Source of the DNA: an uncultured Rhodospirillales bacterium
Lineage (GTDB): Bacteria; Pseudomonadota; Alphaproteobacteria; Rhodospirillales; UBA2165
DNA length: 64,000 bases
NCBI GenBank assembly: GCA_913055735.1
Contig: CAJXKD010000001.1
Coordinates: 1,302,001-1,366,000, forward strand
Direction of reading: 5' to 3'
Shown here: positions 55,124 through 64,000 of the stretch, one piece after another
How the letters are laid out: the number at the start of each line of letters is the position of its first letter
How positions within the stretch are numbered: position 1 is the stretch's first letter
Position numbers and translations under genes: made by a program
Notes under the pieces: model-generated
What the model was told of the DNA's origin: nothing
Seen by the model: only the letters and a program-made list of their open reading frames with translations
Database searches by the model: none

Positions 55124-57682
55124 TCAAATCTCAGGTGCGACCTCCTGAACGTCATAGCATTCGATAACGTCGCCTTCCTTGATGTCCTGATAATTCTCGA
55201 AGGACATGCCGCATTCGTAATTTTCCTTTACTTCGCGGACGTCTTCCTTGAACCGCTTCAGGGTCGAGAGGCTGCCCTCGTGGATGACTACATCGTCGCG
55301 CAACAAGCGCACCTTGGCGCCCCGGCGGACGACGCCGTCGGTGACATAGCAACCCGCTACACGACCGACCTTCGAAACGTTGAACACCTCTCGAACCTGG
55401 GCATTGCCGAGGAACTCTTCCCGGATGGTGGGGGCCATGAGGCCTACCAGCACCTTCTTGACGTCGTCGATGACGTCATAGATCACCGAGTAGTAGCGAA
55501 TATCGATCCCGGCCGCTTCGGCCGCTTCCTTCGCCTGCCGGTTGGCCCGAACATTGAAACCGATCACCACGGCCCCCGATGCACCCGCCAACGAAATGTC
55601 GGATTCGTTGATACCGCCAACGCCCTCGTGGAGGACATTAACCTTCACTTCGTCCTGAGGAAGCTGGTCGAGCATTCCGTTGATCGCCTCGACGGAGCCC
55701 TGAACGTCGCCCTTGATGACCAACGGCAATTCTTTTGCCTCGCCGGCCTTGATGGCATCGAACATTTCCTCGAGTGTTCCACGCGGCGCCAGGGCCGTAC
55801 GGGCCGCCCGATCTTTACTCTGACGGAATTCGGAGATTTCTCGGGCACGCGATTCATTTTCGACCACGACAAATTCATCGCCAGCCTGCGGCGTGCCGTT
55901 CAAGCCAACTACTTCTACCGGTACAGAGGGTCCGGCCGCCTCGATGCGCTCGCCGCGATCATTGATGAGCGCACGCACCCGGCCCCACTCCGCACCGGCA
56001 ACAAACGTGTCGCCGACCTTCAACGTGCCACGCTGCACCAGAACCGTCGCCAGCGATCCGCGCCCGGTTTCCACCCTCGATTCAACAATCGTGCCTTCGG
56101 CAGGCCGGTTGGGGTTGGCCTTCAGATCGAGAATTTCGGCCTGGAGAAGGATCGCTTCCTCGAGCTTGTCGAGGTTGATCTTTTCCTTTGCCGATACTTC
56201 GACGTCGAGAATATCACCACCCAATGCCTCGCAAACGAGCTCATGCTCCAAGAGCTGCGTGCGCACCCGGTTCGGGTCGGCATCCGGCCGGTCGATCTTG
56301 TTGATCGCAACGATGATCGGCACCTCGGCGGCCTTCGCATGGGCAATGGCTTCAACCGTTTGCGGCATAATGCCGTCGTCCGCCGCCACCACCAGGATGA
56401 CGATATCCGTCACTTTGGCACCACGTGAGCGCATGGACGTGAAAGCTTCGTGACCCGGCGTATCGATAAAGGTGATCTTGCCGCCACCTCTCAAGGTGAT
56501 CTCATACGCACCGATATGCTGGGTAATTCCCCCGGCCTCAGAACTTGCCACGTCGGTCTGGCGAATGGCGTCGAGCAGGGAGGTTTTGCCGTGATCAACG
56601 TGACCCATTACGGTAACGACCGGCGGCCGGGACTTGAGATCCGTTTCCGTGTCTTCGGCACCGAACATGCCGATCTCAACGTCGGCGGCGCTGACCCGCT
56701 TCACCTTGTGACCGAATTCAGCAACAATCAGTTCTGCCGTGTCACCATCGATAACTTGGTGAACGCTCGCCATCACGCCGGCCTTCATGAGCGCCTTGAC
56801 CACTTCAACTGATCGCTCGGCCATACGATTGGCGAGCTCCTGGACGGTGATGGTTTCGGGGATGACCACTTCGCGCACGATCTTGACCCGTTCGCCGGAA
56901 AGATCACGCTGGCGGTTCTTTTCGCGCGCGCGGCGGACGGACGCCAATGACCGTGTCCGTTCGGAATCATCCAACGCCTCGGCAATGGTGAGCTTACCCG
57001 CGCGGCGGCGCGGCTCTCCACGGCGGACCGGAGCAGGCGCTTTCTTGGGGGCCCCACGACCACGCTTGGCGGCGCGTTTGGCCTCGTCCTCCTCCTCTTC
57101 CGCGGCGGGTTCGCCGTCCTTCTCCAAGGCCTTCAACTTCGCCATACCGGCTTCGGCGGCGACGCGGCCTTTCTCCTGGCGCAGACGTTCTTCTTCCTCG
57201 GCGACACGCCGCGCCTCCTCTTCGGCACGGCGACGCTCTTCTTCAGCGGCCGTATCGACCGCCGGTTCTTCAGGCTCGGGTTCCGGCGCCGGCCGATTAC
57301 GGCGCTCTTCTTCCGCCTTACGGGCGTCTTGGAGAGCGCGTGCACGCGCGGCCTTTTCTTCATCGGTCAGCCGACCGGCCGAAACGCCGCGGCGTTTCTC
57401 CTCCGGTTCCGGCGCCGGCGCGGGCTCCTCCGCCTTTTCCTCGACTTCCTCGACAACGGGCTCTTCGGCGGGCTCCTCGTCCGGTCGGACTTCCTTCATC
57501 CGCCCTTTATCGCCGGGAGCGAAGGTCCGCTTTTTGCGCACCTCGACCGTCACAACCTTAGATCGGCCATGGGAGAAGCTCTGGCGAACCTGCCCGCCTT
57601 CGACCGTCTTCTTGAGCTCAAGTTTGCCAGGTCGCGACAGGCTCAACTTCTTCTTGGGCTTTTCTTCCTTCGTCTCGGTCAT
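55124..57682 (-). CDS. infB: translation initiation factor IF-2
   Basis: GTPase that positions initiator tRNA (852 aa). A long low-complexity N-terminus (about 50-240), rich in Glu/Ala/Arg with many R-R-A-E-E-E-A-R-R repeats (coiled-coil), precedes the IF2-N segment. G-domain: G1 [10 protein letters not shown]2-like [11 protein letters not shown]3 D-T-P-G-H, G4 N-K-I-D. C-terminal domains carry [15 protein letters not shown]. The charged linker is alphaproteobacterial in style. Confidence 0.97.
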   Translation of the reverse strand: MTETKEEKPKKKLSLSRPGKLELKKTVEGGQVRQSFSHGRSKVVTVEVRKKRTFAPGDKGRMKEVRPDEEPAEEPVVEEVEEKAEEPAPAPEPEEKRRGVSAGRLTDEEKAARARALQDARKAEEERRNRPAPEPEPEEPAVDTAAEEERRRAEEEARRVAEEEERLRQEKGRVAAEAGMAKLKALEKDGEPAAEEEEDEAKRAAKRGRGAPKKAPAPVRRGEPRRRAGKLTIAEALDDSERTRSLASVRRAREKNRQRDLSGERVKIVREVVIPETITVQELANRMAERSVEVVKALMKAGVMASVHQVIDGDTAELIVAEFGHKVKRVSAADVEIGMFGAEDTETDLKSRPPVVTVMGHVDHGKTSLLDAIRQTDVASSEAGGITQHIGAYEITLRGGGKITFIDTPGHEAFTSMRSRGAKVTDIVILVVAADDGIMPQTVEAIAHAKAAEVPIIVAINKIDRPDADPNRVRTQLLEHELVCEALGGDILDVEVSAKEKINLDKLEEAILLQAEILDLKANPNRPAEGTIVESRVETGRGSLATVLVQRGTLKVGDTFVAGAEWGRVRALINDRGERIEAAGPSVPVEVVGLNGTPQAGDEFVVVENESRAREISEFRQSKDRAARTALAPRGTLEEMFDAIKAGEAKELPLVIKGDVQGSVEAINGMLDQLPQDEVKVNVLHEGVGGINESDISLAGASGAVVIGFNVRANRQAKEAAEAAGIDIRYYSVIYDVIDDVKKVLVGLMAPTIREEFLGNAQVREVFNVSKVGRVAGCYVTDGVVRRGAKVRLLRDDVVIHEGSLSTLKRFKEDVREVKENYECGMSFENYQDIKEGDVIECYDVQEVAPEI

Positions 57683-57733
57683 ATTCCGTCCGTCTCGGTC
57701 TATACTATCTTTTGCACTAAACTTGCGGTGGCA

Positions 57734-58396
57734 CTACGCAGCTGCCGGCTCACTCTGTCCCGGTCCTTGTCGCGGCCTGGCAACTCCTGCCAATCTTTTC
57801 AATTCACGCGCCAATCTCTCGGCCAACCCGCCGCCGTCGATGACGGCATGCACGACGTGATCGCGGCCCAAAGCGTGGCCCAGCTCTTCGGCGCTGAACC
57901 GCTCAACCACCAGCATGCCTTCCGCCAGCCGGCGCAGTTTCGCGCGCCCATCTTCAGCGCCGTCGGACGCCGCCAACAAAATACCGTCCCGCGGCCGGTC
58001 TTTGTGTTGACCAAGGCGTTCCGAAACCTGTTGGAACCCTGCCGCGATTTGGCCGGCGCGGCGCGCCATGCCGATCAATTGAAGACACTTGCGGCGGAGT
58101 TGGCCGGCAACCTGATCTTCCAAATCGTCAGGAATGGTAACCGAGCAACGCGCCGCGCGCGCGAACGAATGGGTCGCTCGCGCGCGGCCTATCATATCGA
58201 TGTCTGCGCTCAACCACAAACCCCGGCCCGGCAAGCGCTCGTCAATATCAGCAACGAGCACGCCTTCCGGCGACACCACAAATCTGATGAGTTCGTCCTT
58301 AGGGAGGCTTTCCCCAGTCAGCAAGCACCGGCGCGTGCCGTCGGATTTACCTTGGCACTCTTTTGCAGTGGGGTTCTTTGTGTGTCGAGCCGGCAT
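57734..58396 (-). CDS. ylxR: YlxR/DUF448 RNA-binding protein with L7Ae-like domain
   Basis: Two-domain putative RNA-binding protein (220 aa). The N-terminal DUF448/YlxR part has R-R-C-L-L-T-G-E-S-L-P-K-D-E-L-I-R-F-V and G-R-G-L-W-L-S-A. The C-terminal half (about 115-205) is an L7Ae/YlxQ-like fold with L-I-G-M-A-R-R-A-G-Q-I-A-A-G. These are separate genes (ylxR, ylxQ) in Firmicutes, but a fusion is standard in alphaproteobacteria. It lies between nusA and infB, pointing to a role in transcription or ribosome assembly that is not yet precise. Confidence 0.92.
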   Translation of the reverse strand: MPARHTKNPTAKECQGKSDGTRRCLLTGESLPKDELIRFVVSPEGVLVADIDERLPGRGLWLSADIDMIGRARATHSFARAARCSVTIPDDLEDQVAGQLRRKCLQLIGMARRAGQIAAGFQQVSERLGQHKDRPRDGILLAASDGAEDGRAKLRRLAEGMLVVERFSAEELGHALGRDHVVHAVIDGGGLAERLARELKRLAGVARPRQGPGQSEPAAA

Positions 58397-58430
58397 GGGA
58401 TTGAGTCCTCAAGCGTTCCAAGTATGCACC

Positions 58431-60008
58431 TCATTGCGGTGCAACTTCCTCTTCCACGGGTGCCGAAGCGGCCCCCGCCGTCTCTTCGTCGTCGTCGAAC
58501 CAATGGGCGCGCGCAGCCATGATAATACCGTTGGCGGTATCGACAGACATCGCCCGCTCGCCCACGATTTCGATCAACTCGTCACTGGCAAGATCGCCAA
58601 GATCGTCCAAGGTTTTCACCCCGGCCTCGCCAAGAGCCACCAGCATTTCCGCGTTCAGCCCCTCGAGCGCGGCCAATTCGTCGGTTACGCCAGCCGCTTT
58701 GCGGCGTTCGGTAAGCTCGGTTTCGCGCACTTCAAGATAATGACGCGCGCGCTCACGAAGCTCCGTCGCCACATCTTCGTCAAAGCCTTCGATGGAAGAC
58801 AGCTCCTCGAGCGGCACGAATGCCACCTCTTCAACGGTCGAAAACCCTTCCGTAACCAGCAGCTGCGCGATCACCTCGTCGACATCCAACGCCTCCAGGA
58901 ACAACTGCGAGCGCGAGCGGAACTCTTCCGTCCGACGCTCCGATTCCTCGGCTTCGGTGAGGATATCGATATCCCAGCCGGTCAGCTGCGACGCCAAGCG
59001 CACGTTCTGGCCACGCCGGCCGATGGCAAGGCTCAACTGTTCGTCGGGCACGACAACCTCAATCCGGTTGGCTTCCTCATCAAGCACCACCTTGGTCACC
59101 TCGGCTGGCGCCAATGCGTTGACGATAAAAGTCGCCGGATCCTGAGACCATTGAATAATATCGATTTTCTCGCCCTGAAGTTCGGCGACCACGGCCTGAA
59201 CCCGAGACCCGCGCATACCGACGCAGGCGCCAACCGGATCGATGCCGCTGTCGCTCGACAAAACGGCGATCTTGGCCCGACTGCCGGGATCGCGGGCAAC
59301 CGCCTTGATCTCGATGATGCCGTCGTAAATCTCCGGCACTTCCTGCGTAAACAGCTTGGCCATGAATTGCGGATGGTTCCGCGAGAGGAAAATCTGCGGC
59401 CCGCGCTGCTCTTCGCGCACGTCATAAATGAAGGCACGCACGCGATCACCATTGGAGAAATGCTCGCGGGGGATGGACTCGTCGCGGCGGATAATACCTT
59501 CGGCACGACCGCCGAGATCGACGATAACGTTGCCGAACTCGACCCGCTTGACCATGCCGTTGACGACTTCGCCGACCCGGTCCTTGAATTCCTTGTATTG
59601 GCGGGCCCGTTCCGCCTCACGGACTTTTTGAACAATGACCTGCTTTGCCGTTTGGGCAGCGATCCGCCCGAAGTCGATGGGCGGCAACGTATCCACCAGG
59701 AACTCGCCAACCTCGGCATCGGGCTTGCGCCGGCGCGCCGCATCGATGGTCAACTGAGTGGCTTCGTTTTCGACCTCGTCGACCACTTCCATATAGCGGG
59801 CCAACTGGATTTCGCCCGATTTGCGATCGATGGTCGCTCGGATGTCATGTTCATGACCGTACTTGGAACGTCCGGCCTTCTGAATGGCCTGCTCCATGGC
59901 ATCGATCACTTCCTCGCGGTCGATGCCTTTCTCGCGCGCCACCGTATCGGCCACGAGCAAGAGCTCCGGGTGTGTAAACATGGTGGTTGTTTCGGTTTTG
60001 GTGTTCAT
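58431..60008 (-). CDS. nusA: transcription termination/antitermination factor NusA
   Basis: RNA-polymerase-binding factor (525 aa). N-terminal polymerase-binding domain (about 11-135), S1 (136-200; [15 protein letters not shown]), KH1 and KH2 (205-350; [12 protein letters not shown] and [12 protein letters not shown]). Two helix-hairpin-helix acidic repeats (about 365-500) and an acidic tail complete it. An internal ATG ten codons in (M-F-T-H-P-E) is an alternative start. Follows rimP by 11 bp. Confidence 0.96.
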   Translation of the reverse strand: MNTKTETTTMFTHPELLLVADTVAREKGIDREEVIDAMEQAIQKAGRSKYGHEHDIRATIDRKSGEIQLARYMEVVDEVENEATQLTIDAARRRKPDAEVGEFLVDTLPPIDFGRIAAQTAKQVIVQKVREAERARQYKEFKDRVGEVVNGMVKRVEFGNVIVDLGGRAEGIIRRDESIPREHFSNGDRVRAFIYDVREEQRGPQIFLSRNHPQFMAKLFTQEVPEIYDGIIEIKAVARDPGSRAKIAVLSSDSGIDPVGACVGMRGSRVQAVVAELQGEKIDIIQWSQDPATFIVNALAPAEVTKVVLDEEANRIEVVVPDEQLSLAIGRRGQNVRLASQLTGWDIDILTEAEESERRTEEFRSRSQLFLEALDVDEVIAQLLVTEGFSTVEEVAFVPLEELSSIEGFDEDVATELRERARHYLEVRETELTERRKAAGVTDELAALEGLNAEMLVALGEAGVKTLDDLGDLASDELIEIVGERAMSVDTANGIIMAARAHWFDDDEETAGAASAPVEEEVAPQ

Positions 60009-60019
60009 TTCCTATCAAC

Positions 60020-60508
60020 CTATACCGCTGCCTGCTGCGCCGCATTGATCAACGCATCGGTCAACAAAAGTTTCGCCCTGTGAATATCGTCAAACGGCAG
60101 ATCGACATCTGCCCCGTCCATTCGGATGCGCACGTTGCCGTCGACGACACCCATCAAGGTGCCCTTGAACCGTTTCCGGCCATCGATGGCATGCTGACAA
60201 TCGATCTTTGCATCGAACCCGGCATAGCGCTCGAAATCCCGAAGCGCAACCAAGGGCCGGTCGATGCCGGGTGAACTGACCTCCAAAGAATAGGCCCCCG
60301 CAATCGGATCCTCGACATCGAGAATGGCCGAAACCTCGTGGCTAATCGCAGCGCAGTCGTCGACCGTCATGGCACGTCCGTCCTTGCGTTCAGCCATGAT
60401 CTGCATGGTTACCCGCTTGGTACCCATGAGCTGCACGCGGACGATATCGTAGCCCATATCGTCGAGCGTCGGTCTGATCAGTTCTTCCACCTTACCTGCT
60501 GGTGTCAT
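60020..60508 (-). CDS. rimP: ribosome maturation factor RimP
   Basis: 30S assembly factor (162 aa). N-terminal domain with G-Y-D-I-V-R-V-Q-L, central Y-S-L-E-V-S-S-P-G-I-D-R-P-L, and an SH3-like C-terminal part with G-R-K-R-F-K-G-T-L. First gene of the rimP-nusA-ylxR-infB-rbfA-truB run; the preceding 119 bp, beyond a strong terminator, must hold the operon promoter, though no clear -35/-10 is seen. Start ATG 60508 is accepted; its ribosome-binding site is weak (GCGG). Confidence 0.93.
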   Translation of the reverse strand: MTPAGKVEELIRPTLDDMGYDIVRVQLMGTKRVTMQIMAERKDGRAMTVDDCAAISHEVSAILDVEDPIAGAYSLEVSSPGIDRPLVALRDFERYAGFDAKIDCQHAIDGRKRFKGTLMGVVDGNVRIRMDGADVDLPFDDIHRAKLLLTDALINAAQQAAV

Positions 60509-60627
60509 CCGCTAAATTCTGTTGGTTTCTCTATCGTTGTCTTTGTGCTCGCCCGTGCAACCGCTGCCGGGCAACTATTTCGCACGTTCACGATCCGCAA
60601 CCACGCCGTAGCCAGGGCCCATAAAAC

Positions 60628-60650
60628 AAAAAAGTGGGCCGCAGGCCCAC
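60628..60650 (-). terminator. Rho-independent terminator after trmB
   Basis: Perfect GTGGGCC (60650-60644) / GGCCCAC (60640-60634) stem with a TGC loop on the minus strand, then TTTTTT. It separates the metK-trmB unit from the rimP operon. Confidence 0.9.
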
Positions 60651-60795
60651 CCTCAGAACATCCCGTTACAGTCGGGTACTAAGAATGTGGCCGTATATTT
60701 GTTTTTTTTTGCACGAAATTCAAGCAAATTCGGGCTTGGCGCCAATCCGCCGGAAACCGGGCGGTCCAGCCACAAAACAGCCATGGCACTGCGTT

Positions 60796-61566
60796 TTACC
60801 TGGATTTCCGCCGGAAGGACAAATAGCTGCATCGCCGGCCCGCTGTGAGAGCCTTGGTCTCGTAGCGGGTCTCAACGAACTCGGCGGGCCGCTCCCGCCA
60901 ATCCCGCGGTGAGCCTGCCGGCCATTCAAATGCCGGGTGACGCGTAACCATTTCCAACGTCCACCGCACATAGTCCGCAATATCACTGGCAAAGCGGAAT
61001 TCGCCGCCATCGGCCAGCAGCCGCGCCATCTGATCCAGCGCTTCGGGCGAAACGAAGCGCCGTTTGCGGTGACGTTTCTTTGGCCAAGGGTCGGGAAACA
61101 GCAGAAAGATCCTGCTGAACGATTTCTCCGGAATCTGCGGCAGCAACAACCGGGCATCATCGTCAAATATGCGGATGTTCTCGATGTTGTCTCGAACCAT
61201 ACGATCAAGGAGACTTGCAACACCGTTGACGAACGGTTCGCAGCCAAGCAAGCCGACGGACGGATTGTCGGCCGCCAAGTGCGCAATCTGCTCTCCGGCG
61301 CCGAAGCCGATCTCCAGCCAGAACTCCTTGAAGTCACCCCCAAAAGCGGAAGGGAGATCCGCGACGGATCCCCCTTCTCCCATTTTCAGGCGCAGCTCCG
61401 GAAGCTTCACTTCCATCAGGCGCCGCCGAGCCGGCCGTAGCGGATGGCCGTAGCGGCGGCCATAGAAGCGGCGTTTGACGCTTTCGGGGCCTCGGTTTTC
61501 TGGACCTGAGCCTTCGGTCTTTAGAACGCCGATTTGAGGGCGTCCACCAAGTCCGTCTTTTCCCAC
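60796..61566 (-). CDS. trmB: tRNA (guanine-N7)-methyltransferase
   Basis: Methylates G46 of tRNA using SAM (256 aa as drawn). SAM site [10 protein letters not shown] and the tRNA-binding [15 protein letters not shown] are diagnostic. The N-terminal [13 protein letters not shown] is the family's beginning, so the start must be upstream of it. The only candidate is GTG 61566, which overlaps the end of metK by 46 bases; an in-frame TTG a few codons later is possible. metK supplies its cofactor. Confidence 0.92.
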   Translation of the reverse strand: MGKDGLGGRPQIGVLKTEGSGPENRGPESVKRRFYGRRYGHPLRPARRRLMEVKLPELRLKMGEGGSVADLPSAFGGDFKEFWLEIGFGAGEQIAHLAADNPSVGLLGCEPFVNGVASLLDRMVRDNIENIRIFDDDARLLLPQIPEKSFSRIFLLFPDPWPKKRHRKRRFVSPEALDQMARLLADGGEFRFASDIADYVRWTLEMVTRHPAFEWPAGSPRDWRERPAEFVETRYETKALTAGRRCSYLSFRRKSR

Positions 61567-62687
61567 GAGAACCCGCCGTCAGCGTCCGCAGATCTGCCGA
61601 AGTGACCGTAGGCCGCCGTGCGCGCATAGATCGGCCGGCTGAGCTTCAAGTGCTCCCGGATGCCCCGAGGGCTCAGATCCACGACGTCCTGGATCACCTT
61701 GGAAAGCTTTTCTTCGTCCACCTGAGCGGTTCCCGCTGTGTCGACATAAACCGACAGGGGCTTGGAAACGCCGATGGCATAGGCGAGCTGGATCGTGCAC
61801 TTCTCGGCCATTCCCGCCGCCACGACGTTCTTCGCGACATAGCGGGCGGCATAAGCGGCCGAGCGGTCGACCTTGGTCGGGTCCTTGCCGGAGAACGCAC
61901 CACCGCCGTGCGGCGCGGCGCCGCCATAAGTGTCGACGATGATCTTCCGTCCCGTCAGGCCAGTGTCGCCGTCGGGACCACCGATCACGAAGCGACCGGT
62001 CGGATTGACGTAGAATTCCTCTTCCGGGCACATCCACCCCTCGGGCAGCACTTCGAGAACGTGCGGACGAACGATTTCGCGAACCGCTTCCTGGTCGAGT
62101 TCTTCAGCATGCTGGGTCGACACCACCACGGAGGTGGCCCCAACCGGCTTGCCGTCGACATAGCGCAGCGTAATCTGGCTCTTGGAGTCCGGCCCGAGGC
62201 CCGGTTCGGCGCCCGAGTGACGCGCTTCGGCCAGAGATTGCAGGATAGCGTGCGAATAGTGCAGCGGCGCAGGCATCAAAACGTCGGTCTCGGTGCAAGC
62301 GTAACCGAACATGATACCTTGGTCACCGGCGCCCTCGTCCTTGTTGCCGGCAGCATCCACGCCTTGCGCGATGTCGCTCGACTGCGAGTGGACGTAGCAT
62401 TCGACGTCGGCGTTTTCCCAATGGAAGCCGTCCTGCTCGTAGCCGATATCCTTCACGGCGGCCCGGGCAACTTCCTCGAGTTGGTCATTCGAGATATTGC
62501 CTGCCGTCCGAACCTCGCCCGCCAACACGATCTTGTTGGTGGTTGTCAGGGTTTCGACGGCAACACGCGACACGGGGTCCGCGGTCAAATAGGTGTCGAC
62601 GATGGCATCGGAGATCCGGTCTGAAACCTTGTCAGGGTGTCCCTCGGACACGGACTCACTGGTGAACAAAAAATTCTTTAACGGCAC
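61521..62687 (-). CDS. metK: S-adenosylmethionine synthetase
   Basis: Makes SAM from methionine and ATP (388 aa). Family signatures: [13 protein letters not shown] at the N-terminus, [10 protein letters not shown], and the phosphate loop [21 protein letters not shown] is six bases before ATG 62687. A 292 bp leader with strong long-range complementarity precedes it. Confidence 0.97.
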   Translation of the reverse strand: MPLKNFLFTSESVSEGHPDKVSDRISDAIVDTYLTADPVSRVAVETLTTTNKIVLAGEVRTAGNISNDQLEEVARAAVKDIGYEQDGFHWENADVECYVHSQSSDIAQGVDAAGNKDEGAGDQGIMFGYACTETDVLMPAPLHYSHAILQSLAEARHSGAEPGLGPDSKSQITLRYVDGKPVGATSVVVSTQHAEELDQEAVREIVRPHVLEVLPEGWMCPEEEFYVNPTGRFVIGGPDGDTGLTGRKIIVDTYGGAAPHGGGAFSGKDPTKVDRSAAYAARYVAKNVVAAGMAEKCTIQLAYAIGVSKPLSVYVDTAGTAQVDEEKLSKVIQDVVDLSPRGIREHLKLSRPIYARTAAYGHFGRSADADGGFSWEKTDLVDALKSAF

Positions 62688-62979
62688 GGAAATTCCTCCG
62701 ATTACTTTTTCAGACGCGACAGCGTAGATGAACCCTTGTTAGTCGGGTATATCGACCAAGCCAACCTGATAACAGCGGGGCCGAAGCTTGGTACATTGAG
62801 TGCGAACTTAGCGCCTGTTGATTGTTTTGGCTGCCAGCCCCGCTCAAGGCGGCGATTTTTGTTGCAAGCTTTGTCTGCCGCGTCAAGTTGATTCCCGCCC
62901 GATTGGCAAGCGCCGTCGATGGGATATCAAATAAGCCGAACGCCCATCAAACTTGCAGGTGGGCGGCAACCCACGTCGT
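62688..62979 (-). promoter_or_regulatory. metK leader region, possible cis-regulatory RNA
   Basis: 292 bp without a gene. On the transcript, AGCGGGGC (62844-62837) is perfectly complementary to GCCCCGCU (62781-62774), enclosing about 55 nt. TTGACG lies about 45 bases upstream of this stem as a possible -35. Short hairpins (GTGGG/CCCAC, GATGGG/CCCATC) lie just after the XRE gene. It does not match the SAM-II or SAM/SAH riboswitch patterns I know. Confidence 0.35.
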
Positions 62980-63465
62980 TTAGTTCGACATCCGCGCCAG
63001 TGATTTGACGAGCTCGAAAACCCGCTTACGAACCGCCGGACTGGGAACGCCATAATAGGCCCGAACGAGCTCCAATGTTTCGCGCCGGGTCAGCGGATCT
63101 TTTTCTGATTGTTCATCCGGCTCGTTTATCGGCGCTTCAATTTCACCCTGCCGGTCCTGTACCTCGTTCGGCATTTCCTCGAAGAAGAAAGACACCGGGA
63201 CGCCAAGAACCTTGGAGAGGTCGTACAAGCGGCTCGAACCGATGCGGTTGGCGCCGCGTTCATATTTTTGAATTTGTTGAAATGTAAGCCCGACAGCCTC
63301 GCCCAGTTTTTCTTGGCTCAATCCCAATAGGGTCCGACGGAGACGTACGCGACTTCCAACATGAATATCAACTGGGTCAGCAATGCCTGGGACGCGTCGT
63401 TTGGTAATTTTTTTAATTGGGGCACCCTGTGACTTGGCCGAGCGCTTATTTGGTTTCTTCGCCAT
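62980..63465 (-). CDS. XRE-family helix-turn-helix regulator
   Basis: DNA-binding regulator (161 aa) of the conserved alphaproteobacterial type located between lnt and metK. HTH (about 34-90): V-R-L-R-R-T-L-L-G-L-S-Q-E-K-L-G-E-A-V-G-L then F-Q-Q-I-Q-K-Y-E-R-G-A-N-R-I. The acidic linker (100-130) is followed by a C-terminal helix with R-A-Y-Y-G-V-P-S-P-A-V-R-K-R-V-F-E-L-V, a conserved motif of this group. Basic N-terminal tail. Targets are not evident; related proteins affect cell-cycle or stationary-phase genes. Confidence 0.88.
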   Translation of the reverse strand: MAKKPNKRSAKSQGAPIKKITKRRVPGIADPVDIHVGSRVRLRRTLLGLSQEKLGEAVGLTFQQIQKYERGANRIGSSRLYDLSKVLGVPVSFFFEEMPNEVQDRQGEIEAPINEPDEQSEKDPLTRRETLELVRAYYGVPSPAVRKRVFELVKSLARMSN

Positions 63466-63641
63466 TTTTTATCGCTATCCGTATCTATTATGTGGTCCAA
63501 GATATGTATTACCCCCGCAAAACATCTGAACGATGATGCTGACCCGTTGCGAGGGTGTCGCGCCAATATGTTGACAAGGTGCAATGGATGCAAGCGTTTA
63601 TTATGATTAGGTAATATAATGGGCGGTGTAGTTGTGGGGGT

Positions 63642-64000
63642 TTACATGCCCATTCGCTTCCAGGTGCCAAGTAACAACAGGAAGAACGCAAGCATAAGAA
63701 CAGGGACGTTACCCACGACCGCATAAAAGGTACGATTCTCAAGGGCTTGCGGCAAAGGCCCATCGATCGCCGCCGTTTCCCCCAACTCTGATCGGCGAAC
63801 GATCCGTCCGTAGGGGTCGATAATGCCCGAAATGCCGGTATTTGCGACCCGAACCATGGGCAAACCCTCTTCCACTGCGCGGAACCGCGCGCTGGCAAAA
63901 TGCTGATAAGGGCCTGATGAATGCCCGAACCAGGCATCATTGGTCAAATTGAGCAGCCACCGGGGGCGGTTCTCCGGATCAGCGACATGATGCGGAAAAA
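63642..64000 (-). CDS. lnt: apolipoprotein N-acyltransferase, C-terminal part (runs off the window)
   Basis: 3' end of lnt, which adds the third acyl chain to lipoproteins. Frame is open to the window edge. The visible 118 residues include P-R-W-L-L-N-L-T-N-D-A-W-F-G with the carbon-nitrogen-hydrolase signature, F-A-S-A-R-F-R-A-V-E-E-G-L-P-M-V-R-V-A-N-T-G-I-S, and a final transmembrane helix (V-L-M-L-A-F-F-L-L-L-L-G-T-W). A caller might start at the internal TTG 63947, but family residues continue upstream, so the gene is truncated only by the window. 176 bp separates it from the XRE gene. Confidence 0.93.
   Translation of the reverse strand, partial: FPHHVADPENRPRWLLNLTNDAWFGHSSGPYQHFASARFRAVEEGLPMVRVANTGISGIIDPYGRIVRRSELGETAAIDGPLPQALENRTFYAVVGNVPVLMLAFFLLLLGTWKRMGM

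Noticed and set aside
62688..62979. Known SAM-II or SAM/SAH riboswitch upstream of metK
   Set aside because: The conserved cores of those families, as I know them, are not found; only generic long-range pairing is visible.

Overview
The window is a stretch of alphaproteobacterial chromosome, most like a free-living (probably marine) Rhodospirillales-type organism. The evidence is gene content and order: lnt - XRE regulator - metK - trmB followed by rimP - nusA - ylxR - infB - rbfA - truB - rpsO - pnp; an Irr-type Fur regulator beside fabA/fabB/fabI; DUF3126; a two-domain Dcd; a dnaA - dnaN - recF - gyrB cluster with rpsT upstream; and a class A RNase P RNA. Coding density is high and most intergenic gaps are under 200 bp. 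No tRNA, rRNA, CRISPR array or insertion sequence was recognised.

Layout. 0-10 kb: housekeeping and signalling genes (DUF3750, TPR/OGT-like transferase, djlA, an amidase, a PleD-like diguanylate cyclase, a membrane class III cyclase), rnpB, and tandem dienelactone hydrolases. 8.7-10.5 kb: dcd flanked on both sides by DnaA-box clusters, an SOS-like motif and a 59-residue gene. 10.6-17 kb: the accessory-looking part, with an orphan lsrF homologue, two phage-tail-type structural genes with no other phage genes, and an aldolase/SDR fusion. 17-25 kb: a DUF427-cyclase fusion, an MBL-fold lipoprotein, DUF3126, a DMT transporter, a glutathione S-transferase with an in-frame UGA, asnB and hldE. 25-35 kb: PBP1A, a pentapeptide protein, gyrB, recF, dnaN, dnaA, rpsT. 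35-44 kb: mutM divergent from ubiE-ubiB, then coaBC-dut-rrf2-cysK-moeB. 44-48 kb: SH3 protein, then DUF3501 / Fe-S protein / rubrerythrin and irr. 48-51 kb: fabA-fabB-fabI. 51-64 kb: the translation/RNA block (pnp to rimP), trmB, metK, an XRE regulator and the 3' end of lnt.

The most notable observation is the glutathione S-transferase at 21121-21816. Its usual reading begins only at an internal GTG. A strong Shine-Dalgarno and ATG lie upstream in the same frame, separated by one UGA that falls exactly where the family has its active-site cysteine (C-P-x-V-Q-R). A hairpin of bacterial SECIS geometry follows the UGA. This is best explained as a selenocysteine-containing GST that a standard gene caller would truncate.

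Other integrated themes. Iron/peroxide: an Irr-box-like palindrome sits next to the promoter of a rubrerythrin - Fe-S protein - DUF3501 operon just downstream of irr. dUTP/dUMP supply: dcd and dut are both present, and dcd is bracketed by DnaA boxes that could mark a replication origin or replication-coupled control. Second messengers: two class III nucleotide cyclases and one GGDEF protein lie within 14 kb.
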